In this document: piece after piece, positions 18,723 through 26,080 of the stretch
Layout: each line of letters starts with the position of its first letter
Position numbering within the stretch: position 1 is the first letter of the stretch
DNA from: Methylophilus rhizosphaerae
GTDB lineage: Bacteria; Pseudomonadota; Gammaproteobacteria; Burkholderiales; Methylophilaceae
Direction of reading: 5' to 3'
DNA length: 64,000 nt
Assembly: GCF_900100975.1 (NCBI RefSeq)
Contig: NZ_FNFX01000001.1
Location: 127,820-191,819, forward strand
The notes under the pieces: generated by a model
What the model saw: only the letters and a program-made list of their open reading frames with translations
What the model was told of the DNA's origin: nothing
Databases searched by the model: none
Translations under genes and position numbers: made by a program

Positions 18723-19562
18723 TTACTGCAGCCTGAACTCAACCGGGAATACTGCCCAACCTTCAACGGGTGTATTTCCACGCTTTGCCGGTGTAAATGC
18801 CCATTTTTTTGCTGCAGCAACCGCAGCATCATCCAGCAAACTGAAACCACTGGATTTCTTAACCTTAACTTCTGCAGGTTTGCCGTTCGGCAGGACCTTT
18901 ACTCTCAGAATAACCGTGCCTTCACTGCCTTGATCTGCTGCAAACTCAGGATATTCCGGTGGTGGATTGTTTAAATGGCCAACACCGCCTTTGGCCTCTA
19001 CCAATGGCTCTTCTTTCACCACCGGTGGCGCAGGTGGGGCGGGCTCTGGTGCCGGATCGGCAACTACAGGCCCGGTGGTTTTGGCGGCGGTAGTGTTTTC
19101 CTGCACTACCATGTCATTTGGCGCAATATTTTGCTCGGCCGGTGCCGTTTTCAGCGCCGCTGGCTTGGGTGCCACTTTAGGCGGCGGCTCGGCATGCTGC
19201 ACCTTGGGCGGCGGTGGAGGTAATGGTTTGGGTGGTTCAATCACCGGGGGTGGTTCAATTTCGGGTTTCACAAACTCGACAATGACTTCGGTTTTTTTGG
19301 GCTTGACGATGCCAGGCTGCTTCAAGGCATTGATAAAACCTGTGAGCCCCAGGATATGCGCCAGCACCACCACAGCGATAAGTACCAGCAATTTGTTGCG
19401 TGGGATAATCTGCTCTACATGATGCAATTTGCTAACCACACGCTCAGATAATTTGTCAAAATCCTCGCTGGTGGCAACCAACTTCCTGGCCTTGCTTTTA
19501 TCCGTCAGGGAATCCCAGATCGTGGAATGCTGCGCTGGCGTTTTTAGTGCCGTTGTTGACAT
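18723..19562 (-). CDS. tonB: TonB
   Basis: 279 residues: an unusually long (~55-residue) cytoplasmic N-terminus, one membrane anchor (LLVLIAVVVLAHILGLTGF), a Pro/Glu/Lys-rich periplasmic spacer and a C-terminal TonB domain (NPPPEYPEFAADQGSEGTV). It transmits energy to outer-membrane receptors such as the one ending at 168. The gene lies 17 nt downstream of ssuB, in one transcription unit with it. Confidence 0.92.
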   Translation of the reverse strand: MSTTALKTPAQHSTIWDSLTDKSKARKLVATSEDFDKLSERVVSKLHHVEQIIPRNKLLVLIAVVVLAHILGLTGFINALKQPGIVKPKKTEVIVEFVKPEIEPPPVIEPPKPLPPPPPKVQHAEPPPKVAPKPAALKTAPAEQNIAPNDMVVQENTTAAKTTGPVVADPAPEPAPPAPPVVKEEPLVEAKGGVGHLNNPPPEYPEFAADQGSEGTVILRVKVLPNGKPAEVKVKKSSGFSLLDDAAVAAAKKWAFTPAKRGNTPVEGWAVFPVEFRLQ

Positions 19563-19579
19563 ACAAACTCCTAATGACT

Positions 19580-20449
19580 CTAACTAATCTCGATGAAGTC
19601 ACTTAGGACATCATCCTTAATACGTTGAAACTCGGCTGAAGTGCGGTGCCGCGGCCTAGGCAAATCTACCTCCACCACACGCTTGATACGCCCTGGATTC
19701 GCCTCCATGACCACCACGCGGTCCCCCAGGAACACAGCTTCCTCGACATCATGTGTGACCAGAATGGAGGTCGTGCCTTCGGTTTCCCACAAGCGTTGCA
19801 ACTCCTGCTGCATTTTGAGCCTGGTCAACGCATCCAATGCCCCGAACGGTTCATCCAGCAATAACAACCTGGGTTTAAGCACCAGCGCCCTTGCAATCGC
19901 CACGCGTTGTGACATGCCACCCGAAATCTGATGAGGGTATGCATTTGCAAAGCCGCTCAACCCAACCAGCTCAATCTGGTGGGTCACCCTCGTTTTCACT
20001 TCATCCGGCGTTAAACCGGAAGATTCCAGCGCCAGCGCGACGTTTTCCCTGACAGTCAACCAGGGGAACAGGCGGTGCTCCTGAAATATCAGGCCGCGAT
20101 CAAGCGAAGGCCCCACCACTGTTGAGCTCAACCAGGCAATGCTGCCGTCATACACCGTATCCAGCCCGGCAATCAATCTCAATAATGTAGATTTACCGCA
20201 ACCGCTGCTGCCAACGATAGAAATGAACTCCCCCTTCACAACTTGCAGGGAAAAGTCGGAAAGTACATTCAAGGGCTTGCCATTTAACTGAAAAGTCTTG
20301 GAAACACCACCCACATCAAGCACTGTGGTTGTACTAGCCAAGGCCAGATGGCTTACGCCATTTAATTGCGCAACGGGTGCTGTAGCATGATCAAGATCGC
20401 TGATACTTTCCTGATCCAGGTAATTTAAAGCGGCTTTGGTACGACCCAT
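19580..20449 (-). CDS. ssuB: Sulfonate-type ABC importer ATPase (SsuB/TauB-like)
   Basis: 289 residues from ATG 20449 (AGGAAG upstream); the frame extends to 20470 but that would lie upstream of the predicted transcript start. Walker A GSSGCGKST, signature ISGGMSQR, Walker B LLLLDEPFGALD and the VTHDVEEAV switch are typical of SsuB/TauB/NrtD ATPases. An N-terminal extension of ~45 residues precedes the domain. First gene after the sigma-54 promoter at 20483-20498; drives import through the permeases at 15.9-17.5 kb. Confidence 0.88.
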   Translation of the reverse strand: MGRTKAALNYLDQESISDLDHATAPVAQLNGVSHLALASTTTVLDVGGVSKTFQLNGKPLNVLSDFSLQVVKGEFISIVGSSGCGKSTLLRLIAGLDTVYDGSIAWLSSTVVGPSLDRGLIFQEHRLFPWLTVRENVALALESSGLTPDEVKTRVTHQIELVGLSGFANAYPHQISGGMSQRVAIARALVLKPRLLLLDEPFGALDALTRLKMQQELQRLWETEGTTSILVTHDVEEAVFLGDRVVVMEANPGRIKRVVEVDLPRPRHRTSAEFQRIKDDVLSDFIEIS

Positions 20450-20482
20450 GACTCTTCCTGTACAAAACAATAGTTCTATATA

Positions 20483-20498
20483 GGCAAGCCCTATGCCA
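20483..20498 (-). promoter_or_regulatory. Sigma-54 promoter of ssuB-tonB-exbBD-permease operon
   Basis: Minus-strand TGGCATAGGGCTTGCC: intact TGGCA and TTGC elements with correct GG-GC spacing. Predicted start near 20472, 23 nt before the ssuB ATG. Confidence 0.75.
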
Positions 20499-20603
20499 AG
20501 TTTGAGATAATTAAATTTCCCTTTAAAAACAGATAACTATGAATATCTTGTTAAATATGGACAGTTAAGAATGTTGTATATCAATCATTTGAGTGATCGC
20601 TGG

Positions 20604-20619
20604 TGCTGTTATAGCAACA
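20604..20619. promoter_or_regulatory. Upstream activator site for the ssuB promoter
   Basis: TGCTGTTATAGCAACA; its complement TGTTGC-TATA-ACAGCA differs from the island consensus at one position. It lies 106 bp upstream of the -24 box. Confidence 0.5.
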
Positions 20620-20624
20620 GACAT

Positions 20625-20654
20625 AAAAAAACAGATGGAAGGTATCCATCTGTT
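20625..20654 (-). terminator. Intrinsic terminator after the binding-protein gene
   Basis: On the minus strand AACAGATGGA pairs with TCCATCTGTT around a short loop and runs into a T-tract. It ends the aldolase-dszB3-binding protein operon, separating it from ssuB, which has its own promoter. Confidence 0.85.
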
Positions 20655-20683
20655 AATAGTGAAATTGCCCGGAAGCAAGAATA

Positions 20684-21757
20684 TTATTGTTTTGATGCAA
20701 TCTGGGATGGCGCCCAGAAGGTTTCCAGTTTCAACTCTTTTAAAGCTTTGTCGACAAAGCTCGCATTCAAGAGCTGGTTGATGTTGATCTCATTGCGGAT
20801 CAGCCCTGACTCACGTGCATAGGCTGCAGCCCGTTTATAGTGATCAATCAGGGCCTGGTCGTACAGGGGGGACCAACGGTCACGCCAGCTGACACTATCC
20901 TCTTCATAATCACGCCTGGCCACACTCTCGGGCTGCACCACGCTTGCATATTCTTTCAAGTAAGTTTCCTTATGTGCTTCTTGCGCAGCCCAGTGGTTGG
21001 CCTTGATAAACGAAGTGACAATTGCCTGGGTTAATTCCGGGTATTGCTGCACAAAATCATTGCGTGCCCACAAGCCTCCCATCAGTTTCCAGTCCGGCGG
21101 AGCGTTTTTAGTCGACCAGATGATCTTGCCCACCTTTTTATCCACCAGGTTATAAGCGTCACTCAGGGAATAAAAAGCATCCACGGAACCACTGGCCAGT
21201 GCAGCTGCGCCGACTTGTGGATTCACATTCACAATTTTAAAATCAGTGAGTTTGAAGCCGTTTTTTTGCACCAGGTTGGCAAACGCGATTTCCCATGGCC
21301 GTCCCCGGTGCAAGGCAATGCGTTTCCCCTTGAGGTCTGCAATATTTTTTGCAGTGGAATTTGCCGGGACAACAAGATACGAATTGCCACTGCGTCCCCA
21401 GGGCGCTACGAGCTGCACCCGTGGTTTGGAGCCATTGAGGATAATCGGTGGCAGATCACCATAGGCGGCAAAATCGATGGTTTTATTGGCAAACGCTTCG
21501 TTGATAATCGGCCCGACCATGGCGGTGGCTGCAGGCACCCACTCGACTTTTACCCCCCGCTTTGCCAGCTCGGCATCCAAACCGGTTTCTGTGACTAATT
21601 CCGTACTGCCCAAGTAGCGGGTTTTACCGTTGACGTTATATGCAACGGTTGCAATACGGACGACTTTCGGTTCGTTTTCCATACTATAAGCATCGGTTGT
21701 GCCAAAGAAGAACGCCAGTACCGATATTGAAAAACCATATTGTAAAAACTTAATCAT
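20684..21757 (-). CDS. Periplasmic sulfonate-type ABC binding protein (SsuA-like)
   Basis: 357 residues from ATG 21757 (AGGAG upstream), with a signal peptide at the N-terminus (hydrophobic ISVLAFFFGTTDA). The mature protein shows the SsuA/NMT1 pattern, including DLKGKRIALHRGRPWE and a C-terminal QALIDHYKRAAAYARESGLI. Unlike the three DszB-like paralogues it is exported and lacks their Cys-His-Arg triad, so it is the real binding protein of the importer. The frame extends upstream to 21838 without a plausible start. Likely ligand class: sulfonates or related organosulfur anions. Confidence 0.83.
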   Translation of the reverse strand: MIKFLQYGFSISVLAFFFGTTDAYSMENEPKVVRIATVAYNVNGKTRYLGSTELVTETGLDAELAKRGVKVEWVPAATAMVGPIINEAFANKTIDFAAYGDLPPIILNGSKPRVQLVAPWGRSGNSYLVVPANSTAKNIADLKGKRIALHRGRPWEIAFANLVQKNGFKLTDFKIVNVNPQVGAAALASGSVDAFYSLSDAYNLVDKKVGKIIWSTKNAPPDWKLMGGLWARNDFVQQYPELTQAIVTSFIKANHWAAQEAHKETYLKEYASVVQPESVARRDYEEDSVSWRDRWSPLYDQALIDHYKRAAAYARESGLIRNEININQLLNASFVDKALKELKLETFWAPSQIASKQ

Positions 21758-21834
21758 GCTTACTCCTATAAACTGCAAGCCATCACGTTCATCCCGTGAT
21801 GACTTATTTGCAACGATTCCAGACACCCAAAGGG

Positions 21835-22878
21835 TCAAGCGACAGCTGCATATTGATGCAATAACTGCCCTGCTTCACGCAACGGCCTGTCATCCACCCA
21901 TGCATCCAGGTCAAAATCCTTGTCCAGGAGCCCATGTACTAACATGAACTGCTTTTGCTGCCTGAACAATTCGATACGCTCTCTGGATAAATCCGGGGCC
22001 AGGTGCAAATGGAATTCCTCACCATAGGCCGTGGCCACGCCCTCTTCACCGGAACGCGTCTCCGATTCAAGAATGTCGCGCACGCCTTTAAGGTTATTTT
22101 TGGCCCAGTCCGCTGCCCGCAGGGTCTGGTATAAAAACCTGACGACCAGGTCAAAATGATTTTCCAATAGGTCCTCATGGACAGTAATCGGCCTGGGTGT
22201 ACCGTTGTTCACGCGTGTAGATAAATCCGGAAAGCTATCCAGGTCAATGCCGACAACAGCACCTACCCGTTTTGCGGCATCCACGGCGGAGGCACCTTTC
22301 ACGTAGACGGCATCCACATGCCCGGCGATCAGGGCATCCAGGCCAGCCCATAACTCACCCAGCCCGTTACGGTTACCGCGGCCGGAAGCCACTTCAACCA
22401 GGGTGACATCATCCAGCGTCAATCCGGCAATCTTAAGTGCTCCCTTGTAACCGTGCAGACTCATGCCACGTGCAATACTGCTGCCGCGCACATGGCTGGG
22501 GATGGGGTGATCAATAAATGCCGGCAAGGCAAGACGCAAACCTTTCAAATGCTCAGGCTTGCTGATGCCGCTGTCCGGCCTGACCAGAATGGCCTGCCAC
22601 TCATCAATCCAGGTCAACCCGATCAATCTGGTTGGTGCACCCTGGGCCCTGGCTGCCAGGGCCAGCAAATTGCCGCCTTCACGGATCAGGCTGTTTAACT
22701 CATGATCGTAATGGTGTTTTGATAATTCTTTTGGCGCCTCTTGCAAGGTCGCTATCCTGATATTGTCACGCGCAAATTCATCGGTCAGCCAGCCTAATTT
22801 ATAAGCCAGCCCGGTTGCAGTCGGTACCGGGCAGCGCGTGAACCAGATTTGATCAATATTTTGTTGGGTGGTAGTCAC
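21835..22878 (-). CDS. DszB-like cytoplasmic desulfinase-family protein, paralogue 3
   Basis: 347 residues, no signal peptide, starting at GTG 22878 with AAGGGA upstream. Triad Cys16 (IWFTRCPVPTA), His56 (HHYDHEL) and Arg66 (IREGGNLLAL), His-Arg distance 10. It is closest in its N-terminus to paralogue 1 (C-P-V-P kept) and elsewhere to paralogue 2 (GLTWIDEW/GLTWIEES, YGAL-type HGYKGAL sequence). Second gene of the aldolase-dszB3-SsuA-like operon under the sigma-54 promoter at 23663-23678. Predicted to release sulfite from an organic sulfinate in the cytoplasm; substrate unknown. Confidence 0.77.
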   Translation of the reverse strand: MTTTQQNIDQIWFTRCPVPTATGLAYKLGWLTDEFARDNIRIATLQEAPKELSKHHYDHELNSLIREGGNLLALAARAQGAPTRLIGLTWIDEWQAILVRPDSGISKPEHLKGLRLALPAFIDHPIPSHVRGSSIARGMSLHGYKGALKIAGLTLDDVTLVEVASGRGNRNGLGELWAGLDALIAGHVDAVYVKGASAVDAAKRVGAVVGIDLDSFPDLSTRVNNGTPRPITVHEDLLENHFDLVVRFLYQTLRAADWAKNNLKGVRDILESETRSGEEGVATAYGEEFHLHLAPDLSRERIELFRQQKQFMLVHGLLDKDFDLDAWVDDRPLREAGQLLHQYAAVA

Positions 22879-22894
22879 AATTTTTCCCTTGCTG

Positions 22895-23617
22895 TTACAG
22901 GTCGGAAGGACGCAGCAGCCCTTCTTCTTTCGCCTGGTCGTATAGTTTGGCCATTTTCCATTGCTGTTTCAGCACCCCGGGACCGTACTCTCTTGAACCA
23001 CCCAGCGCTTCTGCAAGTGTCTGTAATTTGGCACCTTCTTCAAGCAATAAAATAAACTCGGCTAATTTACGTACACCTTGTTTACCCCAGACCGTGGAGC
23101 CACCATTGGCTTCGAGGATGGCAGTATTGTGAGGATTGATGGCAATCTGATCCAGGATGAAATCAACTTCCTGCTGGCGGCGGTCAATATAGATAGGCAA
23201 TTCCTTAATCAATTGAAAGCGCTGGACAGGCACATAACGGATAGGTAACGTGCGATGTGTTTGTGCCCATGCCCCCAGGTAAACGGAGTGGACATGCGAA
23301 ATGGTGGTGACGTCAGGATGCGCCTGGAATAACTTCAAATAGCGATTAACTGCTGCACCGTTGCCCTTGCCTGCATAGACAACGCCATCAAAATCAGCGA
23401 CTAATGCTTCAATCGGTTTATTTTTATTAAATGGGCCCGGGTCGTTCACGATAATCAACTTCTCCTGGCTAGGCACCCTGTGCACAAAGCCAACCGTACC
23501 ATTGGCAGTAATGGTGCCAGTTTCCCGGAACACCTCGAATGCCAGTTTGGCCTCGGCAACGGTTTCTTCAATGTAACGATCCAGATCCAGCTCTGTATTC
23601 ACTGTTACGACTGTCAT
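22895..23617 (-). CDS. Class II aldolase/adducin-family protein with altered metal site
   Basis: 240 residues. The zinc-binding pair HVHS of class II aldolases (FucA, AraD) is present at mid-protein. The third zinc histidine, which normally sits in a 'NHG' sequence, is absent: the aligned stretch reads EANGGSTVWG. Metal binding and aldolase chemistry may therefore be changed or lost. First gene of the operon with dszB3 and the binding protein; it may process the carbon part of the imported compound. ATG 23617 lies about 35 nt after the predicted transcript start. Confidence 0.72.
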   Translation of the reverse strand: MTVVTVNTELDLDRYIEETVAEAKLAFEVFRETGTITANGTVGFVHRVPSQEKLIIVNDPGPFNKNKPIEALVADFDGVVYAGKGNGAAVNRYLKLFQAHPDVTTISHVHSVYLGAWAQTHRTLPIRYVPVQRFQLIKELPIYIDRRQQEVDFILDQIAINPHNTAILEANGGSTVWGKQGVRKLAEFILLLEEGAKLQTLAEALGGSREYGPGVLKQQWKMAKLYDQAKEEGLLRPSDL

Positions 23618-23662
23618 TTCCCAACCCTTTCTTTTTTCATTCGGAATTTCATCCCTGATGGT

Positions 23663-23678
23663 GGCAAAGAATGTGCCA
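23663..23678 (-). promoter_or_regulatory. Sigma-54 promoter of the aldolase-dszB3-binding protein operon
   Basis: Minus-strand TGGCACATTCTTTGCC has intact TGGCAC and TTGC boxes, the best -24 element with 4040. Predicted start near 23652. Confidence 0.82.
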
Positions 23679-23754
23679 CTTTATTAAATTTAAAATTACC
23701 CTTTAAAATCATATGTTTAACTATTTTTCGTTTCATCATTAAGGGTTGAAATCA

Positions 23755-23770
23755 TGTTGCGGATGCAGCA
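23755..23770 (+). promoter_or_regulatory. Upstream activator site in the divergent region
   Basis: TGTTGCGGATGCAGCA matches TGTTGC-N4-GCARCA completely and differs at one base from the perfect dyad at 3961. It is 77 bp upstream of the -24 box and lies between the operon and the activator gene, so it could also serve autoregulation. Confidence 0.65.
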
Positions 23771-23868
23771 GGTGTTTAAATTGAGTCAGTGAAATGTTGA
23801 ATATCTAACTGGCAACCATCGCTATCATATTTATAACAATATGGAATATAAATATAATTTATAGAACT

Positions 23869-23898
23869 TTGACTTATTAATGATAAATATAATATATT
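23869..23898 (+). promoter_or_regulatory. Possible sigma-70 promoter of the activator gene
   Basis: TTGACT (23869-23874) and TATATT (23893-23898), 18 nt apart, 30 nt before the ATG at 23928. The region is so AT-rich that other pairings are possible. Confidence 0.35.
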
Positions 23899-23927
23899 GA
23901 CTCGCCTGTTAAGTGAGGGAGTCAAAA

Positions 23928-25058
23928 ATGAGCGCACAACGCTGGGATATCCGTGATTCATACACAGAACGTGTTGATCATGTGATTACTCACCCAAACC
24001 CGTCCGCTGTCAGCTTGTCTGTTCGTGCAAGCGCACTGGTCTTCAGCGACCCGAAATCGCAAAACCTGCTTTCTTTAATCGAAAGAATTGCCACCAGCGA
24101 TGCGACAGCATTAATTATTGGTGAAACTGGGACGGGTAAAGAGTTAATTGCGAGACACATCCACTCGTTAAGCAACAGGCGAAATGGGCCTTTTCAGGCA
24201 ATCAACTGCGGGGCATTCTCGGAAACGCTGGTTGAAAGTGAGTTATTTGGGTATGAAAAAGGCGCTTTTACCGGAGCCAATACTTCAAAAATCGGCTGGT
24301 TTGAAACAGCGAATGGTGGCACGTTGTTTTTAGATGAGATCGGTGATTTACCGCAGTCCACGCAGGTGAAACTGCTTAGAGTATTACAGGAACGGGAAGT
24401 AGTGCGCGTCGGTTCCAGAAAACCGGTTCCCATTGATGTGAGGCTGATTGCAGCGACCAACGTCAATCTGGAAGAAGCAGTCAAAGCTGGCAGATTTAGA
24501 GAGGATTTATACTATCGCATCAAAGTCGTGCCTGTTGATTTACTGCCTTTAAGAGAACGGCGTGGAGATATTCTGCCTCTGGTTGAACACTTTCTAAATG
24601 TTTACCGCAGCAAGTTAAATACCTCAAAACACACGCTGTCGCCAGAGACTACTTCATTATTAATGGAGTATGCATGGCCCGGCAACATCCGCGAACTGGA
24701 AAATGTCATTCATCGTGCAGTGTTGGTCAGTACGTCAGATACATTGTCGCCAAAGGACTTGAATTTACCCAAGCTCAGCCTTAATACCCAGCATGCACCC
24801 AGTGAAGATGACCGGCATGTTTCTATCGTTGCCAATAAAATCAGCTTTGAACAACAGAGTACGCTCTACAAATTGGAAAATGTACTTGAAGAACTATTCG
24901 AACAAGCCCCTGATAACCTGTATGAGCTGATTAATGGGTCTACTGTCAGAAAAGCTTATGAACATAGCAAGAATAACCAGGTGCATACAGCTAAACTATT
25001 AGGCATTAGCAGAAATATCTTGCGTGCCAGGCTTAAAGAACTAAACCTCATTGCATAA
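23928..25058 (+). CDS. Sigma-54 activator without sensor domain (SfnR-like)
   Basis: 376 residues from ATG 23928 (GAGGGAG upstream; a GTG at 23913 is less likely). After ~40 N-terminal residues with no recognisable sensor, the AAA+ domain has Walker A GETGTGKE (~65), the sigma-54 contact loop GAFTGA (~112) and Walker B GGTLFLDEIGD. A Fis-type helix-turn-helix (HTAKLLGISRNILRARL) ends the protein. Absence of a receiver or GAF domain is as in PspF and SfnR; SfnR controls sulfone use in Pseudomonas putida under sulfur limitation. It sits amid five sigma-54 promoters with shared upstream dyads and is their likely activator. Control is presumably through its synthesis or a partner protein. Confidence 0.88.
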   Translation: MSAQRWDIRDSYTERVDHVITHPNPSAVSLSVRASALVFSDPKSQNLLSLIERIATSDATALIIGETGTGKELIARHIHSLSNRRNGPFQAINCGAFSETLVESELFGYEKGAFTGANTSKIGWFETANGGTLFLDEIGDLPQSTQVKLLRVLQEREVVRVGSRKPVPIDVRLIAATNVNLEEAVKAGRFREDLYYRIKVVPVDLLPLRERRGDILPLVEHFLNVYRSKLNTSKHTLSPETTSLLMEYAWPGNIRELENVIHRAVLVSTSDTLSPKDLNLPKLSLNTQHAPSEDDRHVSIVANKISFEQQSTLYKLENVLEELFEQAPDNLYELINGSTVRKAYEHSKNNQVHTAKLLGISRNILRARLKELNLIA

Positions 25059-25080
25059 AAGGGGCCGATGGCCCTTTTTA
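25057..25080. terminator. Bidirectional intrinsic terminator
   Basis: AAAAGGGGCC-GAT-GGCCCTTTTT between the convergent activator and FMN reductase genes; A/T runs on both sides let it work in both directions. Confidence 0.85.
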
Positions 25081-25090
25081 TGCATATTGA

Positions 25091-25642
25091 TTATGCGACC
25101 AACGCCTCAGCTAAATGCTGTTTGATTAATACACTTGCCTGCTCTAACGCCTGATCAATCCGTTGCTCGATTAACGGACTTTCCAATTGATAATCCTTGA
25201 ACTCAATATCTTTGGCGTAGATAGTAGTAGGAATAGTATAAATGCCAAAAAAGCTCGCCAGGCTCCGCAGGTGGGATTCCAACACTAGTGCATGATGATC
25301 GCTGCCACCTGTAGCCACCAATATAGCCACTTTTCCCGTCAGTTTCTTGGGGTCGATTAAGTCAAAAAAGTGTTTAAGCAAGCCGGTATAAGAGGCTTTA
25401 TAGATGGGGGTGCCGATTACAATCAAATCGGATTGATGCAGTTTCTCATATACTTGCGTCAAACTGGCGGGAAAATTATTAAATGATACTGTAGGCCCCA
25501 AATCTTCAGCGATCTGAGCAATATCAATCACATCGCCAGGGCTATGAAACTTTTGGCTCGCTCTTGTGACAACAGCATTTACTAATGAAAGCGTTCTGGA
25601 TGGGGTCGTGATATTTCCTGATATTCCAATAATTTTTGGCAT
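25091..25642 (-). CDS. NAD(P)H-dependent FMN reductase (SsuE/MsuE-like)
   Basis: 183 residues with the flavodoxin-like N-terminus KIIGISGNITTPSRT and the GTPIYKASYTGLLKHFFDL sequence characteristic of SsuE/MsuE. These enzymes supply FMNH2 to two-component monooxygenases that desulfonate alkanesulfonates. No such monooxygenase (SsuD/MsuD type) is encoded in the window, so its partner must be elsewhere. It has its own sigma-54 promoter (25678-25693) and two activator sites, tying it to the island regulon. ATG 25642 follows AGGAAAT. Confidence 0.88.
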   Translation of the reverse strand: MPKIIGISGNITTPSRTLSLVNAVVTRASQKFHSPGDVIDIAQIAEDLGPTVSFNNFPASLTQVYEKLHQSDLIVIGTPIYKASYTGLLKHFFDLIDPKKLTGKVAILVATGGSDHHALVLESHLRSLASFFGIYTIPTTIYAKDIEFKDYQLESPLIEQRIDQALEQASVLIKQHLAEALVA

Positions 25643-25677
25643 TTCAATTTCCTAAGTGATATATGCAATACATCAAT

Positions 25678-25693
25678 AGCAAATTAAATGCCA
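25678..25693 (-). promoter_or_regulatory. Sigma-54 promoter of the FMN reductase gene
   Basis: Minus-strand TGGCATTTAATTTGCT with intact TGGCA and TTGCT; predicted start near 25667, 25 nt before the ATG. Confidence 0.72.
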
Positions 25694-25732
25694 TTTATTT
25701 GTTTATTAGAAATCAATCAATTAGAATTTTAA

Positions 25733-25781
25733 TGTTGCTATCGCTGCATAGCAGGCAGCATTTAGTGTTGCTTAGCGTGCA
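25733..25781 (+). promoter_or_regulatory. Two tandem activator sites for the FMN reductase promoter
   Basis: TGTTGCTATCGCTGCA (25733-25748) and TGTTGCTTAGCGTGCA (25766-25781) share the TGTTGC half and final TGCA. Their start points are 33 bp apart, about three helical turns, so bound activators would lie on one face of the DNA. Confidence 0.55.
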
Positions 25782-25814
25782 GTACATATTCTTTATTACA
25801 GCAAATCTCGAAGT

Positions 25815-25834
25815 TTGTATCTGAACAGATACAA
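25815..25834. promoter_or_regulatory. 20-bp palindrome, possible repressor operator of the RND operon
   Basis: TTGTATCTGAACAGATACAA is a perfect 8-4-8 palindrome 247 bp before the RND operon. The size fits a TetR/AcrR-family operator, which often controls such pumps, but no repressor gene is adjacent. Confidence 0.4.
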
Positions 25835-26080
25835 CTTAAAGCTTTGAATGAAGCTCAGATAAAACATAGCATGACGGAGTATAAAGGAAGTTCCCTCAAG
25901 AATGCTTTGGCCGGTGCCCCAGAAATGGCATGCTTTCTGCTAACCGCATGCAGCCAGTGACAGACGGGGAATACCAAGACTATTTCATCAAATAGTGAAG
26001 ATTTTTTGCCTGTCTGGCAACATAATAGATGCCGCTAAAATAAACCTTAGCATTAGATGATTAACTGACTGTGTAATTTG

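Larger units (their letters stand above)
23618..23927. other. Divergent AT-rich control region between aldolase operon and activator gene
   Basis: No gene is seen in these 310 bases. They hold the sigma-54 promoter (23663-23678), its activator site (23755-23770) and a very AT-rich stretch (23800-23900) that probably carries the activator's own sigma-70 promoter. Confidence 0.7.
25643..26080. other. Divergent control region, FMN reductase / RND efflux operon
   Basis: 438 bases without a recognised gene. It holds the FMN reductase sigma-54 promoter, two tandem activator sites and, further right, a 20-bp palindrome; 25835-26080 shows a GCATGC-containing dyad (around 25930-25955) but nothing else I can name. 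Confidence 0.6.
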
